Both the position numbers and the translations under genes were made by a program. From positions 161,310 through 225,309 of the forward strand of contig ML976696.1 in NCBI GenBank assembly GCA_010015655.1: DNA of 64,000 nucleotides, in the 5' to 3' direction. Positions 35,627-48,040 of the stretch are shown here, piece after piece (the stretch's first letter is position 1; the number at the start of each line of letters is the position of its first letter). This DNA is from Bimuria novae-zelandiae CBS 107.79 (taxonomy: Eukaryota; Ascomycota; Dothideomycetes; Pleosporales; Didymosphaeriaceae). The notes beneath the pieces were generated by a model. The model was not told the DNA's origin, made no database searches, and saw only the letters and a list, made by a program, of their open reading frames with translations.

Positions 35627-37470
35627 CTTCACAAGCGAGTGTCCGATACAAGCGAGTGTCCGAAAACGCCAAGACCCCACCAAAATCTATACTCTACACA
35701 ATAGTACAGAACGCGCATATATATTTATAAGGAATTGTAGTAGGCTAATCTACTCAGAATCTACTTCTACTTCTTCTTTACACGTGCGCGAATTATGCCC
35801 AGTTTTACCGTAGTATCTACAGCGCTATTAAGTGAATTTGCCTCTATTAGCGCGTACTATCTTCTTTACCTTCTTCTTATTACTACGCGCCTTAAAGTCC
35901 TTTAGAGTAGCTAGCCACTAGCCCTCTTTAGCTATAAGAACTCCTTCCTGCTATAGTTACTTTCTTTTATGTAATTTCCATCGTGTGGCGGCCTTATTAG
36001 TAGCTTGTAGCTTAGTAATCTACTTTTACGCTAATACTAGCTTATGCGCTACTATTGCTACGCCTTTTACTACCTTTTTAAAGGCCTTAATTATGCTTGT
36101 TAAGGAACTATCTAGGTGCCTCTAAATCCTCTCCTTTACCAGCGTTAATTGTGCCCTAAATTCTAGGGTGTTGCCAGGCGTCTGCGACTACCATGTACTA
36201 TCGTGTATAGTATAAGGCGAAGGCGTACGCAGACGGACATTAAGCTTTAATATTATTACTTCTAGGTTAAGGGGAATAAGGCTAGCGCCTTAAAAGCCTC
36301 CCTTAATATTACTTTAAGTAATTGTAGCCTTAAAAGCAGTAATAAAGTAAGGTAGGAACTTAATTTTAGTAATATGCGTGATGTGGTTGCGCATCAGATC
36401 CTTGGCTTAGCGCCCATACGCCTTCTTCAGCGGCGAGAAACACCCCACATCTAGTGGCTGCAGGAGGTGCGACGAATGTGGAGGCATACAGAGAGTAATA
36501 ATCTTGTTATCTTTGCAGTATTGCTAGAATTCGAGCGAGTTATAGCTCTCGTAGCCGTTAATAATAAGTAGCTAATAGCTACTAATAGTACGCCCTTTTA
36601 TATACGCGTTAAAGTGCTTTAGCCACTATAGACTAAGCTTATTTGTTGTCCAGCCGTTCTCAAAGACTGTAATAACCTAATTATGAGGTAGATCCTTCTC
36701 TTTATACTAGATAGAGAGGTGGTGCTTGCCCTAGAAGATAAGGAAGGGTAGAATCGCCTAGCCCATCGCATTAACGCCTTAGATAGCTAAAGTCCACTAC
36801 TAGTTGCCTTGCTGTACGCTCTTTAGCCTGCTTTATTATTTAGAGCCTATAATAACTACTCCTGTTAATATTATGCCTATTATAAAGCTAGTCTCGTCGA
36901 AATTATAGGTATCCTCGTCCAGGATACCATACTTGGCTTTAGTATTCTTTACAAGCTGGAACCAGTCTTGCATAACCTCAGGATCCTCACAAAGAGCTCT
37001 CTTATAGTCGTACTTTTAATTGAACTTAACTTGGAGCTCTAGCTAGCGCTTTACAAAGTTTGTAGCCTAGTGCTGGCTAATAGGCTTGCGGCGCCGCTTA
37101 GCTAACAAAGAATTAGCCATATCTTTAATAATAGTAAGCCAGGGAGGGAATCCTCGCGCGCCTAGGTTAAGTATATAGTAAATAATCACCTGCTCCTCTA
37201 TCGCTAGAAGATTCATGGAGTTAGGCGTATAATTAGGTTAAAAGGTTACTCCAGCGCGTCTTCGCCTTATTACTCTTTCTAAAGCGCTATAGATTGCTAT
37301 AGCGCGTGGAATTAAAAGTGTCGCGTCTCGTTTAATAGTCTAAAGCGCAAGCTGTAATTAAGCTTCTTTTAACTCTAGTAGCTAATTAGGTAGTCAAGAC
37401 ATCGCGTTATAATATAGGTGATAATACGTTTTGGTGGGGTCTTAGCGTTTTCGGACACTAGCTTGTGAAG
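35627..37470 (-). mobile_element. Pogo-2: pogo/Fot1-like transposon, complete with TIRs
   Basis: Inverted ends start CTTCACAAGC and share AGTGTCCGAAAACG and AAGACCCCACCAAAA. The left end carries a tandem copy of CAAGCGAGTGTCCGA that the right end has only once. A TA duplication flanks it (35625-35626 and 37471-37472). At 1844 bp with one transposase gene it has the family's usual size. It is much less mutated than its surroundings. Confidence 0.93.
35750..37402 (-). pseudogene. Pogo-2 DDE_1 transposase, 551 codons, few stops
   Basis: An ATG at 37402 opens one frame to a TAG at 35752-35750, broken by only about ten stop codons. Features in order: an HTH_psq/CENP-B-like DNA-binding part (LGARGFPPWLTIIKDMAN, RRRKPISQHQATNFVK), then YNFDETSF with the first catalytic Asp, LLIINGYESY (second Asp changed to Asn), CMPPHSSHLLQPLDVGCF and SPLKKAYG, a Lys-rich tail, and a C-terminal knuckle CRYYGKTGHNSRTCK. 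The stops and the lost Asp are explained by single transitions, so this copy died recently. Confidence 0.92.
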
Positions 37471-37472
37471 TA

Positions 37473-38636
37473 CGTTAATTAAAAATATCTTTTTTGCCTA
37501 ATTCATTTCTTTTTTTTTATACTTTAGTTTGCTTCTAAGGCTCTCTTCTTTTATAAGGGTTATTTTTTATTATTATAAAAATTATTTATTTCCTTTATAA
37601 TCCCTAGTAGTTTTAAGGGTTTTTTAAGTTATTTTTTTAAAATTTCTTTTTAACTTTTTCCCTTAATACTAAATTTTATTTCCTAATAATATTATTCCTA
37701 CTCTTATTTTAAATACCTTTATCTAGCTAGGTTCTTTAACTTAGTAAGATAGGCATTATAGAGCCTCTTTTAGACCCTAATAAAAGCTAATTTAGGGGAT
37801 ATCGCGATAGAATCTTATTAAAAGTTTTTTATTATAATTTTAATATAGCTTAGTAAACCTCTCTTAATAGTCTAACGTATTAGCTTAGTTAAGGTTCTTA
37901 TAAGTTTTTTAAGTTTTTTAAAAGTATTGTTTTTATTATACTAGATATTCTACTCTTTTACCTCTACGTAACTAGCGTTCTTTATATATATTAACTATAC
38001 TATACTTTTCCTCCCCCTCTTCTGTTATAATTGCTTCCGGCTAAGCCTTATTAGTAATTTAGCTAGGAAGAGGGTTCAACAAGGCTAACTTTAGCCTATT
38101 TACGTAGAACCTTAGGTACATATTTAGTAGGATATTTAGTTTTACTTTATAAAAGTTTATTACTCTTTTTATAGTAAACTTTTCTTACTTCTAGTTAAGC
38201 TTCTTACTTAGATGTTAGTTTTAGAGGTAGTCCCTATACTTTAGTTATATTTTATTTCTTTCTTTTAAGATTAGAGCGTTCCTATATTAACGGTTTACTA
38301 GGCGCTTTTATTTTTATTAGGCTATTACTATTTTTACATAGGCGAAGTTAAAAACCTCCTTAAACTTTTTATTATTACCTTTATAGCCTTTTTTACTTTA
38401 ATTCTAAGCTCTAAGACTAATCACCGTATCCTAAAGTTCTTAACAAGTTTATTATTCTAGTCGTGGGATAGAAAAAACAGGCTAACTCTTAATAATATAG
38501 TGTTTCGCCCTTTAATAGCTATCTTAGCTATAGGAAGCTACTATATCTAATTATTTTATTACTAATTATAACATGCCTAGAGGTAGGATATAAAGATAGA
38601 GCTTATTTATTCTATTTTATCTATTTATCTTTAGGT
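37473..38636 (-). pseudogene. Gypsy-3 integrase C-terminal region
   Basis: Minus-strand translation around 38,050-38,300 gives a segment containing SKKLN and MYLRFYVNRLKLALLNPLPS, which matches the end of Gypsy integrases (HPVFHVxxLRLA..DPLPSQ). It lies between pogo-2 and Copia-1. Interrupted by several stops. Confidence 0.65.
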
Positions 38637-38641
38637 ACTTT

Positions 38642-38921
38642 TGTCAGATATGAGGGTATTTTTTAATAAAGGAAGTCACTGTAAGATGATTATGTGTATA
38701 TTAATAATAGAAACCGTGGCTATGCGCGAGGTGTCTATCTAGCGTCGTTTAACGCTTGCACTATATAGGCTAGTATAAGGACAATAGTGCGCCAGCCTCC
38801 CTTCTTCGTCCTATCGCACTCTAGGCGATAATTTAGGTAAGGAGATAATAGATTAGTCGCACTTATACTATAAGTAATAGTATAACTTACTATAATATAT
38901 AGTAGGTTATTTAATCTAACA
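38642..38921. repeat. Copia-1 left LTR (3' LTR)
   Basis: TGTCAGATATGAGGG at the start, TTAATCTAACA at the end. Nearly identical to 43792-44071 apart from transitions. Confidence 0.92.
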
Positions 38922-41900
38922 CACCCCTTTAGCTTCGGCTTATCCTTAAGCTAGATATAAGTTATTCACTAATTACCCTTTTACTTATAGTTAAAAAGCT
39001 TCTATCCTTTATTCTAGTTTATATAAATTAATTTCTTAATTAGTAATCTTTCCTGCGACGCCCTTAAGTCCTAGTTTATTTAGAGACTTAGTCTATTTAC
39101 TAACTAGCAAAGCCTTTATAAGACTATCTACTACTATTTCTTCTAATTATTAATACTAGACTTTAATAGCTCCGCGTAACACTTTGTGTTAAAGCTAATA
39201 ATTATAGATATTAACATGCCTTAGTTTTATCTATAGCTTAGCTATTTATTTAGTAACAAGTTAAATAGTCTGTTAATTGTCGCAATTAATTGTGATTGTT
39301 AATAGTAAGAGCTTAATCTTAAGCTTAGTAATTAGCTATACTGTAAAGATAGCTTCTTTAGCAACTTATAATAGGGCTAGTAGCTTAGCTTTAGTTATTA
39401 ATATAGTAACTATGTCCTGTTTATTTGCTTTTTAGGCGATAAGTCTACTAAATAGCTTAATAATATATCCTTAAGAGCTCTTATAGTTAAAGATATTATC
39501 TGTAAATAACGCGTTGCTTATAACTTTATAGGTGTCTACTCCTCTAAAGCGTAGTACTAATATTTATATAAAGGATAGGTATAGTAGCACGCAGTTAGTG
39601 GCGTTATAATATTTATTACTTAGATTAATAAGGAACTATAATAACTAGAAGCTTATAAAAGTAATATTTAAGCGCGTAATTACTATAGTATAAAGGATTA
39701 ATCTAATCTTTTACTAATATTAATTAATTTCTATCTTTAAGGCAAGTCCTTCTTAGGGGAGTAGCTTAATTACTACTATTAAGGTATCGTACTGTATATC
39801 GCGTTATTTAACTAGGCGATTAATCTTATCCACGTAAGACGCTTAAGATAGCTAAAGTAGTTTACTAGGGTGGTTTCTAATAACTTTAACTCCTAGAAAC
39901 TACTAGAGGTCTTTTTTACTAGTAAGGGAGAATTTTAAACTTAATTATTTTATTACTACGTTAGTAGCGTGCTTCTAATCCTTTATATAGGTAATAATAA
40001 GGTTATATATATAGAAAAAGATAATAATATTGTCTTTGATTATATAGCATGGCTCGTGTGGGACGGCGGCAAAGCCAAGGTCTCGGAGCACTTAGGTGAA
40101 CTCTTATTACCATAGTAATAGAGAGATTCGTAGACCATACAGTACCTTATGCAGCTATAGGATAGTGCCAGATTAGGTGTATCCTCGTAGCATTCTTATG
40201 TAGATTTCTCTATCTAACTTTGCGTGGACGAAAGCGTTAGTAACGTTATATTAGCTAAGCTCTAGATTAAAGCGAGCTACTATAGCTATAAGTAGGCGAA
40301 AGAATTGTCCTGCAAGTATAGCAGCGTAGGTATCTTAAGTAGTAATATATTATTATTAATCTCTACGCACTACTAGTCTAGCCTTACACTTCTAAAAGTA
40401 GTGGTGTTTATTAAGCTTATAGGTGTAGACCTATATATAGTTAAGAATTTAATAGTCTACTAATCGCGCTTAGGCGATAGGCACCTTGCTCTATAACTTT
40501 ATCTCTTTATAGCTCTATAAGTGTAATTACTTGGCATTCTTCTATATTTTAAATAGTAGGTAATCTTCTATCCTTGTTCTACAAGATAGAGGTTTTAATA
40601 AAAAGCTTTAGTATAGCTTCTTGCCTACTTCGAGCATGCGTCTAAATTACGCTTTATTAAATAGCTTGCCACTATGTGTTCCTGCACTTCCTACTTTAGT
40701 ATCTACTAAAAAGGTAGCTACTTATAGTATAGCAAGTTAATATTTTAACTGTAATTACACTATAGGTAGTAGTTTACTATAAAATTTAGTATAATTACTA
40801 GCTATTAATTATGCGAGTAGTACGATAGGTAGTAGTATTACTAATAATAATAGGTAGGTATAGTTAATTTTCCTCCCTTAATTATACTTTAGAGTATTAT
40901 TATCTTCTCGGGAGTCTATTATTAGCTTATCCATATAGAAAGACTTAGTGTTTTATTATTCTAGTGGTAAGGGCGATAGCTCCACTAATTAGGTCTATAC
41001 TATAATTTCTTTATAAGTACTATATATAAGGTTATCTATTAGGTCTTTTATCTTGCCTAAGAATACTAATTATTCGTTAAAAATAACGTTGTAAGTACTA
41101 ATAACCTTTATAAGGGAGGGGATCTATATCCTCTAAATATTTATTAATTAATAGCCTACTAGGTATCTAATCTATACTTTTAGATTAAGTCTTTAGAGCT
41201 TACTCTTACCGCGTTTTATGTCGTTAGTTATAGTAAAGGCTTTATAGCTATAGGCCCTAAAGTGAGCCTAATTAGGTTTCTTTAGCTAGGTAATCATACT
41301 ATTCTAAAAGGTAACTATCGTAAAGAACACTTCGTGTAGTAATCGCTATGTATTAGCGTAGTTTAGTGTTTAATTATAGAGGTATACAGCTACTTATATA
41401 ATTTTTAGCTATAGCGTTTAGGGAAGATTAGCGTTAAGTCGCATTATATAACTTTTCTTCTTAATTACACCCCCTAAGCGTTTAGCGCCTCTATTTTACG
41501 CTTAGGTGCTAGATGCTAAAGGCTTAATAATAATACCTTTACTAATACACCACTTATTAATATCTTATTTAACTAAGAAGATCTTATTATCAGATTTAAT
41601 TACTTTAATTATAATCTTAAACTATACTTTTATAAATAGTGTAAATTCCTTTAGTAGCTTAATAATTATCCGCGCTAGTCTATTATCCTTAAAGTAAAAA
41701 CTTAAGCTATGCCTAAGAATCTATTAGTAATAAGTATCTAGCTTTTCTCGCTGGTAGAGCTTTCTTACTCGAAGTCGTGAAAGTTAATAGCAATTCTTTT
41801 ACTAGGGCTATTATTACTTTATCTAGCCTGTCTTTGTATTTATCGCTTAAGTTTTAATCGTCTATAAGCATTGCATTAGACCGTGGTAGGTCCTTTAAGG

Positions 41901-43105
41901 CGCACCCCCTTAAAGTAATTTATAGTATATTTAAGCGCCTAAGGTCCTAGGTAGCCTAATTATTTATACTGAGTAATTATATTTACTTTTTAGGCTTGTC
42001 TTTTAGTTCGCGAGTTAGTCTTATATATAGTATAAGTTATACTCTTTATTATAGTATAGCTTGTTAGTATTTTAAATTTTAGTACCTTTTAATTATATAT
42101 CTCTTAGAGTTCTGCAAGGACTATATTATCTTTTTACTTAATTATTATTAGTTTTGCCTGCGTATCCTACTAGAGGCCTTGCCTCTAAAGTAATTAGAAA
42201 AATACTAGATTACATAGTAGTTTAGGATAGTAAGTAACGTTATTAAGCCTTAGTATCTAATTCCCTTATCTACTTCTAACGTGTAGATAGACGCTCCTAT
42301 ATCCCTTTATTTATACTTATAATAAACCTGCCTATATAAAGTCTCCTGGCGACGGTGGCCGCATCGAGACAAATTAATCAATATTATTAAAGATGTGGCA
42401 GGTGGTGCCTAAATCGAGGATCGCTAAGTAGCGTAGTAGGTACGTGTTCAGGTCTAAGTAGTAGGATGCGGCATTAAAGCTTACTAAAAGATTAGTAATT
42501 TTTTATCTATTTAGTTATTTATCGTCAGCCTTAGTAATTTAAGTTAGGGTAAGTGTATGTAATTATTTAATCTTTAGCGTTTAAGACTTCTGTCTTTTTA
42601 ACGCTTTTAGGCTATTTTAAAGCTTTAGGTTATTTTCTATCCTATTGCGGACCAGGGCGACCATGTTTAGTCTTAGTCTAAACCACTCTAGCTATTTATC
42701 TAGGAAGGCATAGAAGCAGTCCTGCAGATTATAACGCTATTTATAAGCGGGGCATTTTATGCCCCTAGCTACTGCTAGCACATCGTCGAGATTACTCGCG
42801 GACCGCTTGGTTTTGGTACGATAACCATCCTTTTATTAATTACGGGGTCTGCCCCAGGGATTAGATAATGCTCTATCGTCCATAAGAGAGGCGTCCCTGT
42901 CTGTGGTCTGAGTGGTTTCACCACTGTCAGCGAGAGATAATCCTGCAGTAGCAAAAGCGCCTTTTTGTTTTCCCTTAATCGGGTGCTGGAGGATCATATA
43001 TTCTCAGAAGAGTTTCATTATAACTTTGCGAGTAACCGTTGCAACCAATCTTCCATGTTGTTAGAAGGTAGCAACCCATACGGGTGCAACCAGAAGTACA
43101 GCCTT
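38922..43105 (-). pseudogene. Copia-1 pol remnant
   Basis: The minus strand carries, from high to low position: the rest of gag with a knuckle-like CPAYK..NLQDCFYAF segment near 42,740-42,680; degenerate integrase; and reverse transcriptase with FFYIYN near 40,010-40,030 (YVDD altered) followed by FLGVKVIRNHPSKLL (about 39,900). Stops are many and almost all TAG or TAA. Confidence 0.8.
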
Positions 43106-43633
43106 CTAGAAGTCATCTTTTGCAGAGTCTAGCGTGAGTACTTCAGCAACTCGGTTGCTTTCAGCCTCTGTCGCTGCATGATCGTACTCTGATAACCATG
43201 TAGACCACTGCCCAGGTGATCTCATGGGTTTGAGGGCTTCTTGATACCTTGCCCTCGCCCGTCTATATTCTTCTTGTGTGTCGACTCTAACTATAACCAT
43301 AAGATTATTAACCCATTCTCTTATCATTAATTCGGGGGTACAGCAATTGTGCTGGAGATGTGCCGAGACCGTTGTTTGAACGTAGGTAACTACCTTATGG
43401 AGGGTTGTTTTTTCTTCTCGGTATTCGCGATCGGTGATTTTGTAATCTTCGAGGAGGATCTTGTACGTCTCCATATCGTCTTTGTACGCCTTTGCGCCTT
43501 GTGTAGAGAGGTGCGACGGTTGCGCTGGCAGGGCATTAGGATTCGCTGCCACGTATGCAGGTGATGGTTGGTATGATACAACCAGCGGAGGTTGCGGCCT
43601 TATAGGCTTCTGCAGTAGTTCATCCATTAGCAT
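43106..43633 (-). CDS. Copia-1 gag ORF, N-terminal part, 175 aa, intact
   Basis: A true ATG at 43633 opens 175 codons of Pro/Gln-rich then charged helical sequence (YKDDMETYKILLEDYKITDRE) typical of Copia gag N-terminal regions. The stop at 43106 is probably a mutated Trp or Gln codon, because the same frame continues with protein-like sequence to about 42,650 with only a few more stops. The patch 42,640-43,720 is clearly less AT-rich than the rest of the element. Confidence 0.75.
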   Translation of the reverse strand: MLMDELLQKPIRPQPPLVVSYQPSPAYVAANPNALPAQPSHLSTQGAKAYKDDMETYKILLEDYKITDREYREEKTTLHKVVTYVQTTVSAHLQHNCCTPELMIREWVNNLMVIVRVDTQEEYRRARARYQEALKPMRSPGQWSTWLSEYDHAATEAESNRVAEVLTLDSAKDDF

Positions 43634-43791
43634 TAGGTTAATAATTCTCTATACTTCTAGGGATTAGCATCTTGTTTTAAGTTGCCTAAGCTACGGCGTG
43701 TAGGTTGTATAGTCCGACAGGATCACTGTGGGATCTCTGAGTATTAATAGAGCCATAATAATCGATGTATTAAGGCAGTGAGACTCTTAAT

Positions 43792-44071
43792 TATTAAATA
43801 TAAGTGTATTTTTTAATAAAGGAAGTCACTGAAAGATAATTATGTGTATATTAATAATAGAAACCGTGGCTATGCGCGAGGTGTCTATTAAGCGTTATTT
43901 AACGCTTGCACTATATAGGCTAGTGTAGGGGCAATAGTGCGCTAGCCTCCCTTCTTTGTCCTATCGCACTCTGGGCGATAATTTAGGTAAGGAGACAATA
44001 GATCAGTCGCACTTATACTATAAGTAATAGTATAACTTACTGTAATACACAGTAGGTCGTTTAATCTGACA
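43792..44071. repeat. Copia-1 right LTR (5' LTR)
   Basis: Starts TATTAAATATAAGTG (the TG lost by RIP-type change) and ends TTAATCTGACA. Same length as the left copy. Confidence 0.92.
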
Positions 44072-44076
44072 ACTTT

Positions 44077-47000
44077 ACTATAGATAGTCTTTAGTTAATC
44101 CCTACTTATTTATAGAGTATAGTTTAAAATTCGCTCACGAACTATCCCCCATGGTCTAATATAATAAACGAGGGGAAGAAGTGGTCCGCTACTTAGTATT
44201 AAAAAAACGCTATTATAACTATAGGTATATTAAAGTTTAAGAGACTAATAAACTTAGGGTTCTTACTAAGTCTATTTATAATTATTATAATATTCTTGCA
44301 GCTATTACTCTTAAGTAAGGTAATAATAAAGTCTATTATAATATCCTTCTATCCTTAATTAGTTAGTTATAAGAGCTTTAGTAGGCCTTATTTTACTTCT
44401 CTCTATAGTTTAGTTTTTCTATAGATATTATAGTTCTTAATATACTACCTTACTTAGTTAGACATACCTAAGAGGAAGTAGTCTTAAGTAAAAATTTTAT
44501 AAATATTTTTTATTCTAAATATTTTAAAACTAGGAAACTATACGAGACTACTATTTACTTTATTTATAAAAACTCTAATTCTAGTACCTATTATCTTAAC
44601 CTGTAGCATAGGTACCCTTAGTTATCTATACTATATTCTAAAATACTAATAAATAACTTTTATTTAGATTTACACTTCCTAAGCCTGTTCTTAATATAGG
44701 CCTTTATCTTATTATACGCGCTATCTTTGTCGTATTCTACCTCTTACTATATAGTATTAAAGTCTAGTTTACGTCGCTTAGTAGGATTATCGCCTCCTTA
44801 GAGGGTTAATATAAGTAGTTTAGGACGTATTAAGTAAGCAAGCACTAGGCCTTTATTTACTTTAATATAGTTAGGTTCCTTTATAGTAGTAGGTGTTTAA
44901 GGGATAAAAGACTTTAGATTATTTCTTTTAATAGTCTTTTAAAAAAGTGTAAAGTACCTTAACTTTAATTTATTATTTTTACTATTCTTAAATAAATTTT
45001 AGTTCTTTTAGGAGAGGGCATTCGCCCTAGAGTTTACTAACCCTAGTTTATATATAAATATTATATTAATATAGCTAAGTGTGTCTATTAACTAAACGTG
45101 TTGTTTATCTAACCTTTATTTAGTAGCAAAATACGTATGGTTCTTATAATTAGTATAAACTATAAGGTGCTTTACTACTCGACATATATAATTTTATTTA
45201 TTTATATATTTAATAACTACGAGTATCTCTTTATCGTAGATAGCGTAATTACATTCTACTAGACTACCCTTTGCTAAGAAGTAAGCTACTAGACGTAAAA
45301 TACTATTATTATTATATTAAAAAGAGTATTCCCTAATTAACTAGCTAAAGGCGTCTACTTCTAGTACTAATTCTTATTTTAAATTAAAATAGGCTAGTAC
45401 AGGGTCTGTATAAAATATTATCTTTAAAAATTTAAATACATACTACTACTCTTATTCTTAGACAAATTCTAATTCTTTATTAGTAAGCTTTATAAGGGGG
45501 CTTACTATGCTAGAGAAGTCTTATATAAATTTCTAATAAAAGTTTATAAAGTCTATAAAACTCTAGACTCCCTTTACTAAAGTTAGTAGCTTTTATTTTT
45601 AAATTACTTAGACTTTATCTAGATCTATTCTTACGCCCTTATTAACTTCTATAGTAAATTTAAGGTACTTAGTCTTTTTAATATAGAATTTAGATTTTTT
45701 AATATTTAAATATAGTCCTGTAGCCGTTAACTTCTAGATTATATTACGTACTTTCTCTTCGTAGTCTTTTTAGCTACTACTAGAGAAGATAAGAACGTTA
45801 TTTATATACGCTAAGTAGTAGTTATTAAGGTGCTCCCTTAGCACCTAGTTAATTTATCACTAGAATATACTTAGCGCGTTAGCTAGGCTAAAAGGAACTA
45901 CTAGCTCCTTATAAAAACTAAATTAAGTTTTAAATTCTATCTTCTATTTCTTGCCTTTTACTATGTAAAGCTTATAGAAGGTTTAGATTATGTTTGTATC
46001 GGCGCAGGTCACTTAAAGGATCGATGTTGGCGTATCTCCTAGCAGAGGCATATGGGAGTGCGTGTATAAGAATGTAGCCTCGAATAAATTAAGTGCCTAT
46101 AGGCCTAGTACGAAAGGATACGGAAAAGGTACTAAACTATAAAGGCCCTAAGCTCCTCTAAATACACCTCTTCCTAGATAGCTAGCTAGCACATAACTGC
46201 TATAGGTTGACCGTCGGTCTGATGGATCCGAAATAGGTTCGAATCGGATCCGTAGTTCCCCATCGGTCTGATAGATCCGAAATTGGTCCGATACGGATGA
46301 GTGTCGGTTTTCGGATGATCTCGAATCCTGTCTTGACTGGCCAAGGGTTCTTGTGTCGACGAGCGATTGTTCCTGTTACAATGTTAAGTTCATTAAACTA
46401 TTTAGCCTTTATAAGGACCTAAAGAATCTTATTAATTAATAGTAAAAAGTACTAGTCCTTCTTTAAGATAGTATTTAGGGCTTAATAATTAACGTAAAAG
46501 TATAGTCTTTCACTAGGTTTTTTAGTAAATAATACTAGGGCAGTAGCGTTAAACTTACTTACTTAAATAAAGCTTTTATTTAAGTATTTAGTAAGATCTT
46601 TCTAAAGGATGAGTAACTCTTAGCTAGACATTCTTTTAGGGTTAGCTTAAGTAGGTTCTTAATTTATCTTATCTAGCGTCCCACCCTTAGCAGAAAACTT
46701 TAGTAGTTATAATTTATTTAAAAAAGGTTTTTTTTATTAACTTTTCCTAGACTCTTTATAGATCCTAATTATTATTTATATTTACTATAACTATTAAGTC
46801 CTATAAGTTATTATAAAAGCTTTAAAGGTATAAGTTTTTTAAAATCTCTTAACTATACTCCTTAGCTTTTATAGCGTAGTTATTAAAGTTAAGGTTAAAG
46901 TCACGAAGCTTCTAGTTCCTTTATTATATTATAAGTAAGTAGTTACGCGCTATTTCTTTCGCTAGGAAGTTATAAAAGTAATAGTCTAGTAATTCTTAAA

Positions 47001-47831
47001 GGTTAGCTTTAGTGTATTCTAGGTAGTAGTCTAGATATGTAATTCCTATCGTCGCTACACGTCCTATTAATTAACTAATAATATATTTAGATATATTTCT
47101 AAGGCAGTCATTATCCTCTAGAAGCTTATATTATATTATTATCTTAAAGTAGTAGTAATCCTGTTATTTACTATTAAAGTAGGCTAAATTAAGGATCTTA
47201 GGACAGTAGTTTCTTTTTAGTTTAGGATAAGCTCTACTATTAATCTTTCTAGTGGCTCTATTTATTAGTCTAATTCTAATAGCTAATTTATATCTTTTAT
47301 CTTTTAAAAGTATTATTATATTATTAGGGATTTTTAGCGCTCTTTTACTATTTCTTTAGTTAGTCCTTTTATTTCTTATAGTAGAGTCTAAAGGGTGGCT
47401 TAAAGGTTAATATGTGCTTTAACCTTCATTAGAAATTATTATATTTTATTTTTATTAACTCCTAATACGTAGAGTTTAGTTATAAATAAGGAGGCTATTC
47501 TTTTATTTCCCTAGCTATTACTCCTTTATAAGCTAATAGCTTGCTACGCATAATTATTTACGCTAAGACGTAGACCTTTAGTAAGAGGTCTTATTCTTAT
47601 TTCTATAGCTTTTTTATTTGGTAAAGATAATCTTACTAGTATTAAGTATCTATTAGGACTTTTTCTTAATTACTTACTAAGAAGGGTTCTGTCTCCTTAT
47701 AAGTCTCGACGTTACTTTTATAGTATTTATCTATATAAGTTCTTTAACTTTATATACTACTTTATAGCTTTAGTTTATAATTATATTTAAAATCTACTCG
47801 TCCCGCGATAGGTAGAAGTAATTAAATTTAA
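44077..47831 (-). pseudogene. Gypsy-3 gag and reverse transcriptase remnant, split by a solo LTR
   Basis: On the minus strand, reverse transcriptase begins near 46,600 with ALVLFTKKPSERLYFYVNY and ILKKD. It is cut by the solo LTR at 46380-45995, then continues with FSLANALSIFQ and YINNVLIFS (about 45,797-45,815, YxDD changed to YINN), SKFYIKKTKYLKFTIE and SFIDF. RNase H and integrase-like sequence follows down to 44,080. The part above 46,700 is by position gag and protease, without clear motifs. Confidence 0.78.
45995..46380. repeat. Solo LTR of an otherwise absent retrotransposon
   Basis: TGTATCGGCGCAGG to TTCCTGTTACA, 386 bp with TG..CA ends, flanked on both sides by ATGTT (45990-45994 and 46381-46385). 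It interrupts the Gypsy-3 reverse transcriptase, whose frame resumes on both sides. It includes a twice-repeated CGGTCTGATRGATCCGAAAT-like unit (about 46212 and 46264). It is notably GC-richer than its surroundings, so it is young or escaped RIP. Confidence 0.88.
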
Positions 47832-48035
47832 TATAAAGGGCTAGGTGCTTAAAGAGCTAAAAGTACTAAAACAATACTTATAAATTTAATAAAGAGTCTA
47901 AAGTTAAGCTTTAGACGTCGAACTTATATATCTAAGGTTCGCATAACCAAGGGTCAAGGATCCGGGGCAATAACTAGGCGTTTGCATAACTAAGGGTCAA
48001 GGATCTAAGGCAATAACTAGGCATAGCCTATTACA
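47832..48035. repeat. Gypsy-3 right LTR (5' LTR)
   Basis: Matches 34314-34471 but has an additional insert of about 46 bp after AATACTTATAAA. Followed by the duplication CTATT and the last 75 bp of the Gypsy-1 LTR. Confidence 0.78.
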
Positions 48036-48040
48036 CTATT

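Larger units (their letters stand above)
38642..44071 (-). mobile_element. Copia-1: Ty1/Copia retrotransposon, complete outline
   Basis: Two 280-bp LTRs (38642-38921 and 43792-44071) have TGTCAGA..TCTGACA-type ends, in part RIP-altered. A perfect ACTTT duplication flanks the element (38637-38641 and 44072-44076). Gag is at the right and pol to the left, so it is transcribed on the minus strand. It is inserted in Gypsy-3. Confidence 0.93.
34314..48035 (-). mobile_element. Gypsy-3: Ty3/Gypsy retrotransposon carrying three later insertions
   Basis: LTRs at 34314-34471 (158 bp) and 47832-48035 (204 bp, with an extra stretch of about 46 bp) start TATAAGGGGCTAGG or TATAAAGGGCTAGG and end CTATTATA or CTATTACA, consistent with TG..CA ends altered by RIP. 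The target is the Gypsy-1 LTR, with CTATT at the right (48036-48040) and TTATT at the left (34309-34313). The minus strand encodes gag/pol. Pogo-2, Copia-1 and a solo LTR are inserted in it. Without them it would be about 6 kb. Confidence 0.8.
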
